A stretch of 64,000 nucleotides of DNA from Tretioscincus oriximinensis. Lineage: Eukaryota; Chordata; Lepidosauria; Squamata; Gymnophthalmidae. Positions 38,260 to 51,300 of the stretch are shown here, piece after piece. The number at the start of each line of letters is the position of its first letter. The stretch's first letter is position 1. The notes below the pieces were generated by a model. That model did not search any database and was not told the DNA's origin. It saw nothing but the letters and a program-made list of their open reading frames with translations. The DNA is taken from positions 62,001 through 126,000 of the forward strand of contig JAJVDF010000164.1 in NCBI GenBank assembly GCA_022410635.1, in the 5' to 3' direction. Both the position numbers and the translations under genes were made by a program.

Positions 38260-40615
38260 AGAGGGCAGTGACGGAAATTACCATTAGATTTGACTGCATC
38301 CACTAAGACACAGTATATCACAGCATGGCTTAAGACCAAGAAAGAGTAATATTACATGCAAAGTGTAAATCGATTTCAGGTCAGGGTTTTCATCTTTATA
38401 ATCACGATGCAGTGGGGTAATTTCACCAGCTGTATTCTACCGTCATGGTAATTCTTTCCAAATTTAAAGATAAAGACTTCCAGAAGCAGGAAATGACAAA
38501 CTACTTCTGTCTACAGCAACTTCCATTGGGGGGGTGGGTTTACCTATGGAGATGCCAGCATAAGCAAAAACTCGATGGAATCCAACAATAAATGTACACA
38601 TTTGCAATATTCCACAGGCCATCTGAATATAAGTCATCTCCTGAAGTCTTGAGTCTATGGATTTACTGAGATTTCTGACGCCAGCATGCTAGAACCACTG
38701 CATCATTCCTTTGAAAACCTTGACTAATTTATCAAAAGTATTACAATAGTAAAAAAAAGGCTGTACTTGAAATGTATTGTATATATTAAATATCAGGATA
38801 CACATGCAGAAATGTTTCTTCGAAAGATCTGTGGTATATAATAAATGCAATTTCAGTAGGTGCAGTTTGTGGATACTCTCAGGAAATACTCAGACCTGTG
38901 CAACAACTGCAACCCCNATTGCTTGCAGTGTTCTTAAACAACCTGACCATTGCTAAAAGTATACTTGCAGCATATTTGTACAGCAACTAGGATGACATGA
39001 TGTGATATGCAAACACACTGTTTGAACAGACTTGTCAAACAGCCCCCTCCCACACTGCGTTTCCATGTCAAATCCCAGTGAGGAGGGATAATCTGGGTTG
39101 TCTGATATGGAGATCTGAAGATAAATTTTCAAACAAGTTTTAAACCTTGTCAAATATCAACCCCCTTTGTTTCCATCCTCTTCGCCAGAACTGCAAAGAG
39201 GCTGTTCCACACCCTGTGCCAGAATCAGGGAATGTTAGGAATTCATTTTAAAAGAATATGTGTAAAAATAACTTAAGGGAAATCAGAGGATTTTTTTCTT
39301 ATTCATTGGTAGCTCATTTGCTACTTTATGCCATCCTCTTCACAAATGGCTCATCAAACACAGGAATTGGTTCAATTTGCAGCATCTTCATTTTGCTGAT
39401 ATGATCAATTCAGTCTGAAGTTTACTCAAGGGGACAAAATCTTGGCTATAGATTGGCTTTATGGCAATGTCATTAAAGACATTTAAATTTTAATTAAAGG
39501 TAAGAAATGTGAAGTTGCCATGCTTTGTGCAAACAAGAAAATAATGTTTGCAGAGCCATAGATAACCACCTACAATGTGTGGTTTATTAGAAACCCCCAT
39601 TTTGTACTAAATCACACTGGGGAAGAAATCTTAATGCAGTATTTCCTAAGTGCTGTTTTCCTACTTCTTTAGGGGGTGTTTTCACTACAGAATGATTCCA
39701 TTATATTAAGGAAGTTATATTTTACCAATGAAATCAAAGCAAAACTGCTGTAGAAAACTTTGTGGTGAAAACTTTGGGTTCGGTGAAAGCAGACATGATT
39801 AGATTTTAATCATTAAATCTTGATTTTTAAGGTTCTCATCCTAAACAAGTTTTAAGTATAAACACCATGGAGTACAATGAAACAAAAGGTATTTCCATGC
39901 TCACTTTGCTTGGCGCGGATAAGCTATTCTGCTTCCATCTATTCTGTCAAATACAGAGGCTTCCATCTGCATTGAGAGACCAGGGATACTGTCAGTTCTG
40001 GAACAACACTGAGAGCAGTGCTACAGAATCCCAGTCCATACCATTGACTATCAACCCAAAGTAACATTGACTTCCTACCAGCAGTTGTCCTAGGCCTCAT
40101 CACACACATGTGGTATATAATAATACATAGAATGAAATAAAACAGTTTTCAGAGGTAGTATGTCTACTTCCATATCATGGCTAATCTGGAGTAAGAGCCA
40201 CTTGTAGCAGTTATGGGCAAAAACAATACTAATTCCATGTGGATGGAGAACACTAGGCAGCACCTTTATCTAGACTACTAAATTAGAAAGAGCCTAAGTA
40301 CCAGGTGGACATTAAAACTGAAAGTCTTCTAAACAAATCTTTTATGGTGTCAAAATATTTTGTTACTCTGTTGGCAAAGATTTCTGTTGAAAGATGCTGT
40401 TTTAAGCTGAGGAATGGTTGAACATTAGACAAGTGATCAGAAATGGTATTAAAAATAAATATGCCAACATCATAATGCCCTTATATATAATCATGGTATG
40501 ATCATTCCTAAAATACCATGTACTCCTTGGGTTGCCTTTCTTTACAAAGGCTACAGAAGAGATCGAAAAGATAAAGAAACNTGTTAAGAGGTGAAAACAA
40601 AAATTACCCAAAGAC
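38260..40615. other. FAF2-CLTB intergenic DNA, nothing recognised
   Basis: AT-rich, no exon-like ORF, no clear repeat family and no RNA gene that I could identify. Confidence 0.5.
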
Positions 40616-40669
40616 AATGGGGAGGGNAGTAAAGTACCCATTCCCCATATCCTACAATGTGGAAATTTG

Positions 40670-41455
40670 CAGGGCCTTGAGAACAGGTGAATATTTTGCC
40701 TTTGTCTGTTCCAGACTGCCAAGGTGCAATTGGTGGATCTCTATGCCTCTTTATAAATCTGTGGTGAGGCCACATTTGGAATACTGTGTTCACTTCTGGT
40801 CACCACATCTCAAGAGGGATATTATGGAATTAGAGAGGGTGCAGAAAAGGGCAACAAGAATGAAGTCAGACTGCAATGTTTGGGCCTCTTCAGCCTGGAA
40901 AGGTGACATTTGAAAGGTGATCTGATTGAAGTGTACAAAATCATGCATGGGATGGATGGGGTGAATAGAGAAAATATGTTTTCTCTATTAGTCAACACAA
41001 GGACCAGAGGGCACTCCTTGAAACTGATGGGCGGAAAAGTGAAAACAGACAAAGGAAAGTATTTTTTTCACCCAGAGGATTGTCGGCCTGTGGAATTTAC
41101 TTCCTGAAGAGGTAGTGGTAGCTAACAGCTTGGATAGTTTCAAGACAGGACTAGACAGGTTTATGGACACCAAGGGTATAAATGGATACTAGGATGGATG
41201 TCTGGATGTNGCCTCNNNGATGGAGCAACAGGCAGNACTCCTGAAATANCATTTGCAGGGAGTCATGANCAGGNGCATATTTTGCCTTCCTCTATTCAGA
41301 CTGCCCAGGTGCACCTGGTGGGCCTCTGTGTGACACAGAATGCTGGGCTCTGGCCTGACCCAGTATGGCTCTTCTTATGTCCTTATGTGAAACATAATGC
41401 TGGACTAGATGTGCCCCGGCCAANTTCAGTGGGAATGTTCTTAAATTCTTATGAG
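40670..41455 (+). repeat. CR1 LINE 3' portion (plus) with two stacked tails
   Basis: From about 40745 the sequence encodes YKSVVRPHLEYCVHFWSPHL then ERVQKRATRM, the ORF2 C-terminus. It runs through CTGTGGAATTTACTTCCTGA and ATGGACACCAAGGGTATAAA to GGCTCTGGCCTGACCCAGTA. A short CR1-tail piece precedes it (40670-40740) and another 3' end follows (41395-41455). Ns cluster at 41210-41275. Confidence 0.85.
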
Positions 41456-41509
41456 GGTTGACTTGATGAAATTAAATTTTGCAACAATCAGATGAAACAA
41501 AATGAAATA

Positions 41510-41515
41510 TTTATT
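41510..41515 (-). promoter_or_regulatory. AATAAA on the minus strand downstream of the orphan ORF
   Basis: GTGAATAAATATTTCATTTTG on the minus strand has a T-rich stretch after the hexamer, as at a polyadenylation site. Confidence 0.35.
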
Positions 41516-41704
41516 CACGGGGCTCGTTATCATGCATTGTGTGATGCCGGCTCCAAAGAAAGCGGAGCTCCCCCTAGGCATGGCGGGGCGCGCGGGGCCC
41601 CTGGCGTAGCAGATGGACGAAGCGTGTTGTGCGCTGGGCTCCCGTATGGGCACACGCAGCTCTCGCATCTGAGAATGGGCGGCTGACTCGGATGGGCCGC
41701 TGAG

Positions 41705-41869
41705 CTAATCCGGCAGGACATCGATGAGGTTCACTTCAAGAGTTTGCACCGTGGCAGCTGCATCATCATAAACAGTCACGANCGAGACGCGCTGGGCGAA
41801 TCGACGGACGAGCTTTGAATGGCGACGGTACGAATCCTTTGCCAAGCCTGTGCCTAGTGCCGCATTCAT
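41705..41869 (-). CDS. Orphan 54-codon ORF, antisense and upstream of CLTB
   Basis: Complete ATG-to-TAG frame on the minus strand: starts MNAALGTGLAKDSYRRHSKL, includes VRRFAQRVS and VTVYDDAAATVQTLEV, and ends DVLPD. One codon contains N. An in-frame TAG lies just upstream, so the frame is closed. A minus-strand AATAAA lies about 190 bases downstream (41510-41515). I do not recognise the protein. It could be a retroposed fragment, part of a mobile element, a promoter-divergent transcript with a small ORF, or chance in GC-rich DNA. No intron or partner exon was found. Confidence 0.3.
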   Translation of the reverse strand: MNAALGTGLAKDSYRRHSKLVRRFAQRVSXVTVYDDAAATVQTLEVNLIDVLPD

Positions 41870-42108
41870 GTTTGCTTCCCCCTAGCGGCTCCAGCCTGTT
41901 ACAGCGACGCTGGGGAGGTCACCCCTTCTGCCGAGCCGCCGCCTGGTAGCCAGCCCAGGCCCCTCCTCCCGCCCTGCCGCCGCGACAGCTGAGCCTGGGC
42001 TCTCCCCGGGCTTCTCCCTCCCCTGCGCCTCCCTTGCAGCTCGGCGGCGCCGTCCCGGCCTCTGCTGCTGCTGCTGCTCCTACGCCCATCGCCCCTGTCG
42101 AAGGAGGA

Positions 42109-42111
<3 letters not shown>

Positions 42112-42139
<28 letters not shown>
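42112..42139. repeat. (CGG)n repeat in CLTB 5'UTR
   Basis: Nine or more uninterrupted CGG units end 6 bases before the CLTB ATG. Confidence 0.9.
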
Positions 42140-42145
42140 TTCAAC

Positions 42146-42353
42146 ATGGCTGATGATTTTGGTTTCTTCTCCTCGTCGGAGAGCGGCGCAACCGAGGCCG
42201 CCGAGGAGGACCCGGCGGCGGCTTTCCTGGCTCAGCAGGAGAGCGAGATCGCGGGCATCGAGAACGACGAGGGCTTCGGCGCGGCCGACGGCAGCAGCAT
42301 CGCCGGCGGGGCCCCCGTGGGCGGCCAGGAGGCAGGCGGCGCCGGGCAGGCGG
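42146..42353 (+). CDS. CLTB: CLTB exon 1
   Basis: Residues 1-69. The start context AACATGG is good, and the protein matches vertebrate LCb from MADDFGFF on. Donor GCGG/GTGAGC. The last 25 codons are Gly/Ala-rich and GC-rich. Confidence 0.96.
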
Positions 42354-45300
42354 GTGAGCCGGGGGGACAGGGGACGGGGGACGGGGGGGACGGGACGAGG
42401 CACCTGCGATGCGCGAGGGCCTGGGAGAGGCGGCGGCGGCGGCGGCGGCGGCGACCCGGCGGAGCTCCTGCAAGCTGGGAAGGGCCGGGGGCCGGCGGAC
42501 TTTCCTGGGGCCGTCACGGGACAGAGAAAGGGAGGGGAACTCGGCCGCCGCCGCCTCCTGCCGCCGGCCTCTCCCATGGGGCGGCTGCGGGAGGCGGCCG
42601 GGGGGTCCCTGCCCTTCTCTCCCTCGCAATCTGGGCCATCGTCTCCCTCGGCACAGCAGCAGGTCGCGCGGCGACTGGGACCTTCATTCCGTGGCCTCTG
42701 CTGGGGCGGCCGCAGCCAGGGTCCCCCGCCCGTCCCGCCCGGGCTTCCCTTTTATGCGCAGGGACCAGGGGAGAGTGAGGGCGCCGCGGCGCAGCCCCTC
42801 GCCGGTGACTCTGCAGGGGAAAAGCGGCGCTGGGGGCGGGACTTGAACCCAAGGTGGCTGTCATTGGGCGAAACACTCAAGATCCTCACCCCTCTGTGCC
42901 TGCCTGCCTGCCGGGGTCTCCGGGCAGAGGCGGCCCACCTCGGGGATGCCGCGGCTGCAGGGCTGGGAACAGCGGCCTGGGCTGTAGGAAAGGGAATTTC
43001 TGAAGGAACCTGGTTTATGGCTTATTACTGTTGCTGCCAACCGGCCTGGTNTCCCTCCTTTTCCCAAGAGAAATGCCCGTTTCGCTCTTCAGAGCACTGT
43101 GCAACAAGCTTTGNGGTAGTCTTCATTTTTATTTTAAAATTACAAATGATAATTAAAACTTATATCCCACTCTTGGATAGGAAGTCCCAAGGCAGAACAC
43201 AACAATAAAAACAAAATGGATGATATGCAAAAAAAGGAAAAAATTTTTATTGCACACTTTTCTGCAGTATTCATAGAATAAAAGACCCCCAGAGTAGCTC
43301 AAGAGGAGAACCTCTGATCCCTGTGCCAATCCTTGCCTGGTTANGGTAGGATAGATCACTTTTAGACCCGGCAGGGGTGATGCAAAAGCTGCACGTAGCA
43401 GGAAAGAGTAATTTTACAAGAGGTGCCAGATGGCTTTGGGTGGAGCCCTACAAATGTTGCCAAACTGGACATAGTCATTCATGTGGGTGCAGTAATTCAG
43501 GCTGTGTGTTAGGGAAGGAGGAAAGTGCAAAGGAAGGAAATAGGTTTGCCAAACTACAGGAAGGCCTTGAGCGTTTGCCAAGAAGAGGGAATTTCAGCAG
43601 ATGCCACCTGCATGACAAAGCTACGAATAGGCACATCCCTCTTCTTTGGGCAGCTATTAAAGATATAACACCCTGACCTCGGTTCAGCAAAACAAGAAGC
43701 CTTGCAGTCTGGGCTTTCTTCATCTTCTGCCCCTTTGCCTTCATGGGCTCTTTTTATTGATCTGTCCCTATACCTTCCCCACGAGTCCAATTCCAGGGAT
43801 TTGAGAGATGAGCCTTTGCCCCATTGTCTTATCAGTCAGCCAAGGAAAGCTTTACTTTCTTCATTTCGGCTTGTCATGCTGCTGTGTCTGCCAAAAGCCT
43901 AGGGAGAAGCTGAACAAGTCAAAGACAAGTCTGGTCTGGATTTTGCTTTGCTTCCTCATGAACCTTGAAACTATCTTGTTCAGCCTGAGAACATTACATT
44001 CTTTTTTCAGTTATCCATACATTGCCAACCTTGCATTCTCATGCACCCTTCCCAAGTAAGCTTCAAGTCAGCAGTCTGGAGCCTCGTAAATGCTTGTTTT
44101 CTTGCTTTGTAAAACATCGTAAGCTTGGAACTCATCCCTGGAAAGACCACTCTGAAAAACAATATTAATTGAGTCCAGCATTTCAGTTGAGAATGCACAA
44201 TATGAAGATTTCTCTATTAGCAAGAGTCACGCAACCACTATCAAAGTGATTGTGTGCTAAACAACTGGACGACTTGTGATTCATCATCTAATTAGATCTA
44301 ATCTGAATCTTGCTGAATCTAACCAAGGAGAAAAAAAACAAAATTGAACAATTGTGGATCACTTTGGCCCTAATCACATATCTGCATTTAAGCCTTCTTC
44401 TGCCCTAAATAATGAGCTTTATGTTTTATTTAAAAAATCTTCATCCTTCAGGACTGAAGAAATTTTAAAAACTGATGTGTGATCAGGGCCTTGGTGTTAG
44501 CAAACACTACTTCTCATCAAGTGCAGCCATTTTGGTCAGTAATAAAGAATGATGGGAGTGACATAGCATCTCAGTCACAGTTCAGTCAGCCTTGCTTTGG
44601 TGGATGAAAATATGGAAGGAATTGTTTCCCATCTATCAGTGTTCCATGTACTGTAGAAAAGACAGATNTTTTAAAATAAGAGCTACCTGACCATTCTATA
44701 GCGAATCAATACTATCTATGTCTTGTGCCAGAAGTCTCTCTAAATTCAGCGGAGGCAGCTATTTGGGCCCATTAAGGCTTGCAAAGTAAACGGAAACTTT
44801 TTTCCTTTTCTGCTGTTGTAATGCCATCTTGTTCTTCTATTGGCTGAGATCCTATTATTAAGGGCACATTCACCTTGGCTACTAACAATGTTGCCTCCTC
44901 CTTACTTTAATTGGTCAATAAATTCTCCTCACAAGAGAATGAAGGGATACCAAACGTGACTGCAAATGAAAGCACNGTTTAATCTCGGAATGCATTTGGT
45001 CTTCCTGGCAGGGTCTGATTATTATTAATTTATTAATTAATAAAGTTTTTAATATCATTATAAACAGCAAAATTCTTAATCCATCCCTTGTCCATCCACA
45101 CATTAAATCTGTGTTCAAACTGGCATTTTATGGTGCATTTGAATACCTTCAATTTAAGATGTTTTTACATTTTGTCCTCAGATTTCAGTAATTCTGTCCA
45201 ATGATGAAAGGCACGTTCATACTTCCATACTGCAAGAATGTAACTTTCACTGATATTTTATGATGAAANGTAGCTAATATGCATTCTATGCACCAAAAAG

Positions 45301-48300
45301 TACTGGTTTTAATACATATTTATGCATAACTTATCGTTTTGTGTTCTTACCTCCAAGACTCAAAGCCTGTAACCATATTAATAAAACAGAAGCNGAAGCT
45401 TCAGCTATTGGTTTGCTTTGTTCTAAGGAAAGTATACTTTTAGCTTTTGTTAACATTTCCTAGGCACTTGGTGTTTCTTATCTCTTTGTTACCTAAAGCA
45501 GAATGAGTCACAAATCGGCAAGCTGATTTTCCCTAGGAAGCTTGAGCAGAAGTCTTTTACTGCAAACTTGTCTATAGTAATTGGCTTGTTGCAGTGTATT
45601 AGTTTGAATCTGTTGGAGGATAAAACCCTTACAGCTTTGTCTTCTCCGCTCAGTTTTCTGGAGTTTCTGTCTTCTTGAAGTGCCTACATATTGGTTTATC
45701 TGGGCACTTGGTCCAGTCACCCTTCAATTTGATCCAGCTTCAATCCACCTTCAAAACGGAAGAACAAATCACTAAAATTAGTATTAATTTTCTTTACACA
45801 TTTTTCTAAACCAAAGACGTGTTTTTTGAGCTAGTGAGTACTTGAGTTGGATTATAATGTAGGTATAACCACACCTTGGGGAAATTGGAGCTGCAGCTCC
45901 TTAAAACTGCAGGACACCAAACATCTGCTTTAACTTTAGTGTTTGCTGCACTGGATCCTATTCTGGAATATGGTATGGTCCTGGCATAATCTGTACTAGT
46001 ATACAGACAGCACATTCCTATTCCAGGATATGTTTCAGAATAAAGCAAATCAAGTGGAGAAATTCTCTATTAGCTAAACAAAAATTATTGGATTGAGTTT
46101 GTGCTGCTGATACTCGTTATATATTCTGATAATATTTTTTTTTCTTTGCTCTGCAGCTGATTTTGACAGTGCAGGGGCTACCGTGAATGGAGATGTCTTT
46201 CAGGTAAGAATCAACAGAATGTACTCTGCTGTACCAAAAATGGGGATGAGAGTAGAGCTTTGTCTGTGACAGGATTGGTGAACCTTCAGCCTTCTGAATC
46301 TTGCTGGATCACAAGGAAATGAAGAAAGAAACCTCACAGACTGAAAAAGCATCATTACTAAAGTTAAAAAGAATGGTCTGAGGATAGAAAAAATAGTGTT
46401 GCAATTGNACATAAGAACTGGAAATGAGGTCACTAACAAAGGGTTTAATGGCTATTTATGGTTGTTTCTGATCTTTGGGAACATGTGTTGAAGTTGGAAA
46501 CTATCCTGACTTAGGAGAGCTTTCTCAAAGTAGCCATGCTGCATCTTCTCGTCCTNCCTGTACCTTAGTCTAACCCCTCTGTTGAAAGAAAGGTCACAGT
46601 AGCAAAGAAATATTATTTGCTGAGCGAAGAAGGTTGGCATGATGAGCAAGCGAGACCAAGGAATAAATAAGGAGGGAAACTTGCAGGAAGCAGGAAGGTG
46701 GATAATGGGGAAGAAGGGCAGGGGGAAAGATGTTGGCAGTAGGACGAACCAGAGGAATGAAGTGGGAAGTTTCAGTGGGGAGTTTAATGCAGCAGCACTT
46801 TCATCAAGACTCCTTCCTTACTATATTTCTTTACTGGCTTTCATCAAGCTCCATAATCCATGGATAGGACCAAGCTTGGAAAAGTTAACTTTAGACTTCC
46901 AATGCCACAATCCTCAGTTTTAGAAATCACTGTGGTTCAAACATTTACTTAAACTGAACAGCATCGAGAAAAAAGATCAATGCTCAAATCTAGGTTACTT
47001 CAAAACACTGAAAAATGCTATTTGTACTTTGTTTAAAATGTATCTTGCATTTTAAGAACAATTCAAAAGACTATTTCTCCATCTTTTCCTACAAGAGATA
47101 AAATTGTTAAAATGATAGAGTACATCCCAAAGCAATTATTTGGTTATTTCTATAATCCATTCATTAATAAATGTGTGTGCATTTTGTCCACTTCTGAAAT
47201 CTGTCCAATCTTTCTGAAATCAAACTACAAAAAAGGATATTCACATATTTTATTCTATTTTTTCTATTGGAGTTTAAATGTTCCAAAAATGATACGCAAT
47301 GTGAGTGCTGGAAAAATTTGTCCATGTTGTACATATCAGTTGTCCATTCCAGTCTCTCCCAAGTGTCTCTTGAGCCTGTAATTTATGGTGATCCTAAGCA
47401 ATTTCCAAGCACCAATGGGGTTAGCAATAATTTTCAGTTTATTAAGGAGAGATTTAATTTGTGCTGCTATTTAGAGTCATTCCACACCATAGTATGTGAA
47501 CGATCCACTTCTGACCACAGAGATAAAAATGCAGCCTTTTAATTCGTTCTTTGTTGTGGTATAAGCTTCACTTGCAGCAGCATAATCCCATTGGAGATGG
47601 GTAGAGTTAATTAGATTAGTGGATTGGGAGGAGGATGGGGTGTAATCCNATAATTATATTCAATACTGTAACCAACAGTATTTGTGAAAACGGACTTTTC
47701 CACTCGATTATAGCTCCCCATCCTTCTCATGCTAAAGGAGTGCCACCCCAGGAAAATTTGTAGTTTCTCAGTGTTTTTTTGCTCCTNGAAGCATTAAGTT
47801 GTCCCTGTCTTAAGGTGAAATTACACATAAGCTTATTCAAAAAAGAGATTTTAGCATTTCAGGATTGTTCATTACCTACACCATTTAGCCTGCCTTTCTT
47901 TTGTGATATTTAACTCTTGGCATCTCTGTGTAATTTGTATGACAGAGATACAAAAGTAATTTATATTGCTTTATTCTAGCGAGAGGCTAGACGTTAACTA
48001 ATACACTTTGATGTATTCTGTTGCTCATATTTCTTCTTGTTTCCTCACCTTTTTTTGCAAAAAAAAATCAATTGTTTCTGGTGTTTTTTGGGGGGGGTTG
48101 TACCCAGTGCTTTTTTTCTAAAAAAAAAGGTGACGGTACTAACGCCGGCGAGGGGGGGNNNNNNNNNNNNNNNNNNNNNNNNNNNNNNNNNNNNNNNNNN
48201 NNNNNNNNNNNNNNNNNNNNNNNNNNNNNNNNNNNNNNNNNNNNNNNNNNNNNNNNNNNNNNNNNNNNNNNNNNNNNNNNNNNNNNNNNNNNNNNNNNNN

Positions 48301-51300
48301 NNNNNNNNNNNNNNNNNNNNNNNNNNNNNNNNNNNNNNNNNNNNNNNNNNNNNNNNNNNNNNNNNNNNNNNNNNNNNNNNNNNNNNNNNCCTGCCGCTAA
48401 GGCCCCTGCGCCACCGCCGCTAACGCCATCCCCCCCCCCGCCTAAATAAAAGGTGCCGGTACTGCGTACCGGAGCATACCGTCACAAAAAAAGCCCTCCT
48501 TGTACCTACACCTAAATATGATTCACTCATTATGTGGTAATTTGCTAGCCTTCTGTTTCTCCTGCAGATCTCCACCCCATTTAAATAGAACAACAAGGCA
48601 CATATGAGAAAGAGGATAAGGAAAGGAAATAGTTCTTACTGCTGTGAATTAGGAAAGAAAGTAAAGTTGTTCTAGTATCTCTCAGGAGAGAGGCAGAAGT
48701 GGGAACAGAAGGTGGCAAGTGTGGAGGAAGGGGCAGGTGTTCCCTCTAAAGTTTGAAGGGACAGTTCAAACCAAGGTTTAGACTTTGCAAATCTGTTTGA
48801 ACAACCTAAGCACACCAAGTCTAATCTGATAGGAATAAAAATCTCTTTCTAACTTCATTTTATCCATTTTCTAGAAAATCCATTTTGGGTCAATATAACG
48901 TATTTTTTTAATATAGTCACTTCACTCTGGCGAGTAAATNAACATGTATTAAAATTTAGGTGTAACAGAACATTTAAGGTTTCATAGTCACACTTTTCCC
49001 CTGGAGATATAATGCACTCTTGATGTGGCTTCACTGCCTCTCACAGAAGCTGGATGTTTCTGCCCACTGTATCCCCCCGTTTAATTATCTCTGCATTGCC
49101 ATTCTGTTCAACAATGAAAGTTGCAAGAAGGAACAACAAGGAAAAGTGGATATGTAGAGGAAATGGAACATCTGAGGAGAATTCAAGTTCTCCTCAAGGC
49201 AGATATGGTGACAATAAGAGCAAACCCTCCTTTTGCTCTGCATAGTATATTATCCTAATGAAATTATTTAGACACTGGAGACAGAAAATCACACCAGACT
49301 TCTTTTGCAGCTTTTGGTTTATTACAGCAGAAACATAGGATTGCCGTATGAAAAAAGAGGACACAAATGCTACGTCTTTAATAGGCTATGGAAGAGGCAG
49401 TTCCAGCAAGGGTAATTTTTAATGTATAGCTGGAGCTCAAAAGATGGCCAATTTGAGTCTCCAGCCTCATCACAGAAGTAGACAATGGTATCTCTGTATC
49501 TCTGCCAGAAAAAGCTGCTCAGAGGAGCCCATGGAGATACCCAGTCAATCAGGAGTCACACACAATTCAATAATGTCCAGGAACCACAAAGTTGTAATGC
49601 AGGCAACACCTACTGAAATTATAGGGTTACAACTTTGTTAGTAACCCTAATTTAGTTGAAAGCAGTTTCNATTGCTTATCAAGACAATTCCCTCTTGTGC
49701 TTATGCTTGCAGGTCTATCTTGGATTTGAGTGCCATAGAACAGCTACATGTTTTTGACTACTAGTATTGTTGTTTAGTACAAGGGATTGGGCTGAATCCT
49801 GGTAACTCCAGGAACACATCCATGCATTTTTCTAGACAGGTACAAAAATGCTTTACCATTATCTTGTTCTGGGCAGTCATTGGGGATTGAACCAGAAATT
49901 CTCAGCTTTCTACACAGCGTTTTACTAGTAACTGTTAGCCACTCTCTGCCTATATTAGTTTTCTTCTCTAGCATACTTTTCCATCCCCTTTGCGCCCTCA
50001 AGTGGCTGTCCAGCAGAACTATTAAAGGTTATTGAAGGGTCACTGTCCTCTAGCCATTAAACATCTNTTCCTGCTACATTTAGAAGCTTGCGCTAATTAG
50101 TTTGCAAGACACTTTCAGGATAAACTTTGCTCACGTTTGCTTGGAAACTGATTACATAGTTAATAATAATGCTTCTATATAATGCCTATTTCACTAAAGG
50201 ATAGTATACATAGCTTTCGTTGCTTTTTCCACAACAGACACCTTGTGAAGTAGGTGGGGCTGAGAGAGTGGCTTCATGGAGAGTGGAATTGAACNAGAAG
50301 ACTTCCAGATAGGAGTCCAGCACTATAACCATTACACCAAACTGGCTCCCAAGTTGGAAATGGTCTAGTGGAAATATTCGGAAGTGGTTCTGTTCTATCG
50401 GAACAATTTCAATTATTGTGATGTGAGATGTTGGATAAGTTGCTTGGCTAGCTTCTTGTCTCTTTAATCCTTATCCATCATCATGGTTAATAAAAGCTAG
50501 CTGANGGGATATGACTAGATGAATCCAAGAAGTGACAAATGCCTCTTTATTAGGATTGCCACATTCGGAAACCTAACAATCCAGGAGGTCCCTGCCCTAC
50601 CCAAGCCATGCCCTATCCAGGCCATGCTATGTTACAGGTCCATGTTATAGACCCCACNTTTACATTTGTTACGTTTTTATTGTTGTGAATTGCTCTGAGA
50701 CATTCGAGTATAGGGTAAGATGAAAGAGTAAATAAATAAATAACCAGGATGTCTGCCTCAATCCCCGATTGCTTTGCAAGTTGTGGCTATTCTGGATAGA
50801 GATAATTGATTTCAGTGACCACTGCTCTAGAAATCTCTATACTAGACTGCTGCAACTCACTATATATAGGACTANCCTGGAAGCTAAACGGGTGCAGAAT
50901 GCAGAAACTTCATAGCCGATAGAAATGCAGGCGCTTCACTGGCTACCTATCTGCTGCCGAACNCAATTCAAAGTGTTGATGTTAAAGCCATAAATTACAT
51001 GGTGAAGTCCTCCTGTACGTCTGCCACTATAAAGGGAAATGGCTTTCATGCTCAGGAACAGTCTCCCCAGGATGTTAACCTGCCAGCAAGGCTTTTGGAT
51101 GCATGACTTTTATCTTTTTTATTGTTGTGACCCATTACTGGTGAAAGGCAAGAAATAAACACATTTAAGTCCGAGTTCTTCACTAACTACGATATGACTG
51201 CATTTTTAAGTCTTATAAATTAGTTGTCTTTTCAGTAAGTTACTGAAAATATATTTCCAATATTAGCATCAGAGTAACATTGTTATTATTTGGTGTTCTT

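Larger units (their letters stand above)
41530..42870 (+). promoter_or_regulatory. CLTB: CLTB CpG-island promoter and 5' end
   Basis: Very CpG- and GC-rich block around CLTB exon 1, with no TATA box seen near the ATG. It holds a CTG repeat at 42062-42078 and a GGC repeat at 42112-42139 just before the start codon. The left third (41.5-41.88 kb) is a separate CpG-rich sequence with an antisense ORF. Confidence 0.7.

Noticed and set aside
41899..42629. Long minus ORFs in the CLTB island
   Set aside because: Mirror frames of a GC-rich region containing CGG and CTG repeats; no recognisable protein.
42153..43208. 351-codon ORF overlapping CLTB exon 1 in another frame
   Set aside because: Stop-poor because the CpG island is GC-rich; Arg/Ala/Pro-rich content, crosses the CLTB donor, contains Ns.
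48021..48449. ORFs across the 48.2 kb gap
   Set aside because: Mostly N; flanks are homopolymer and mobile-element sequence.
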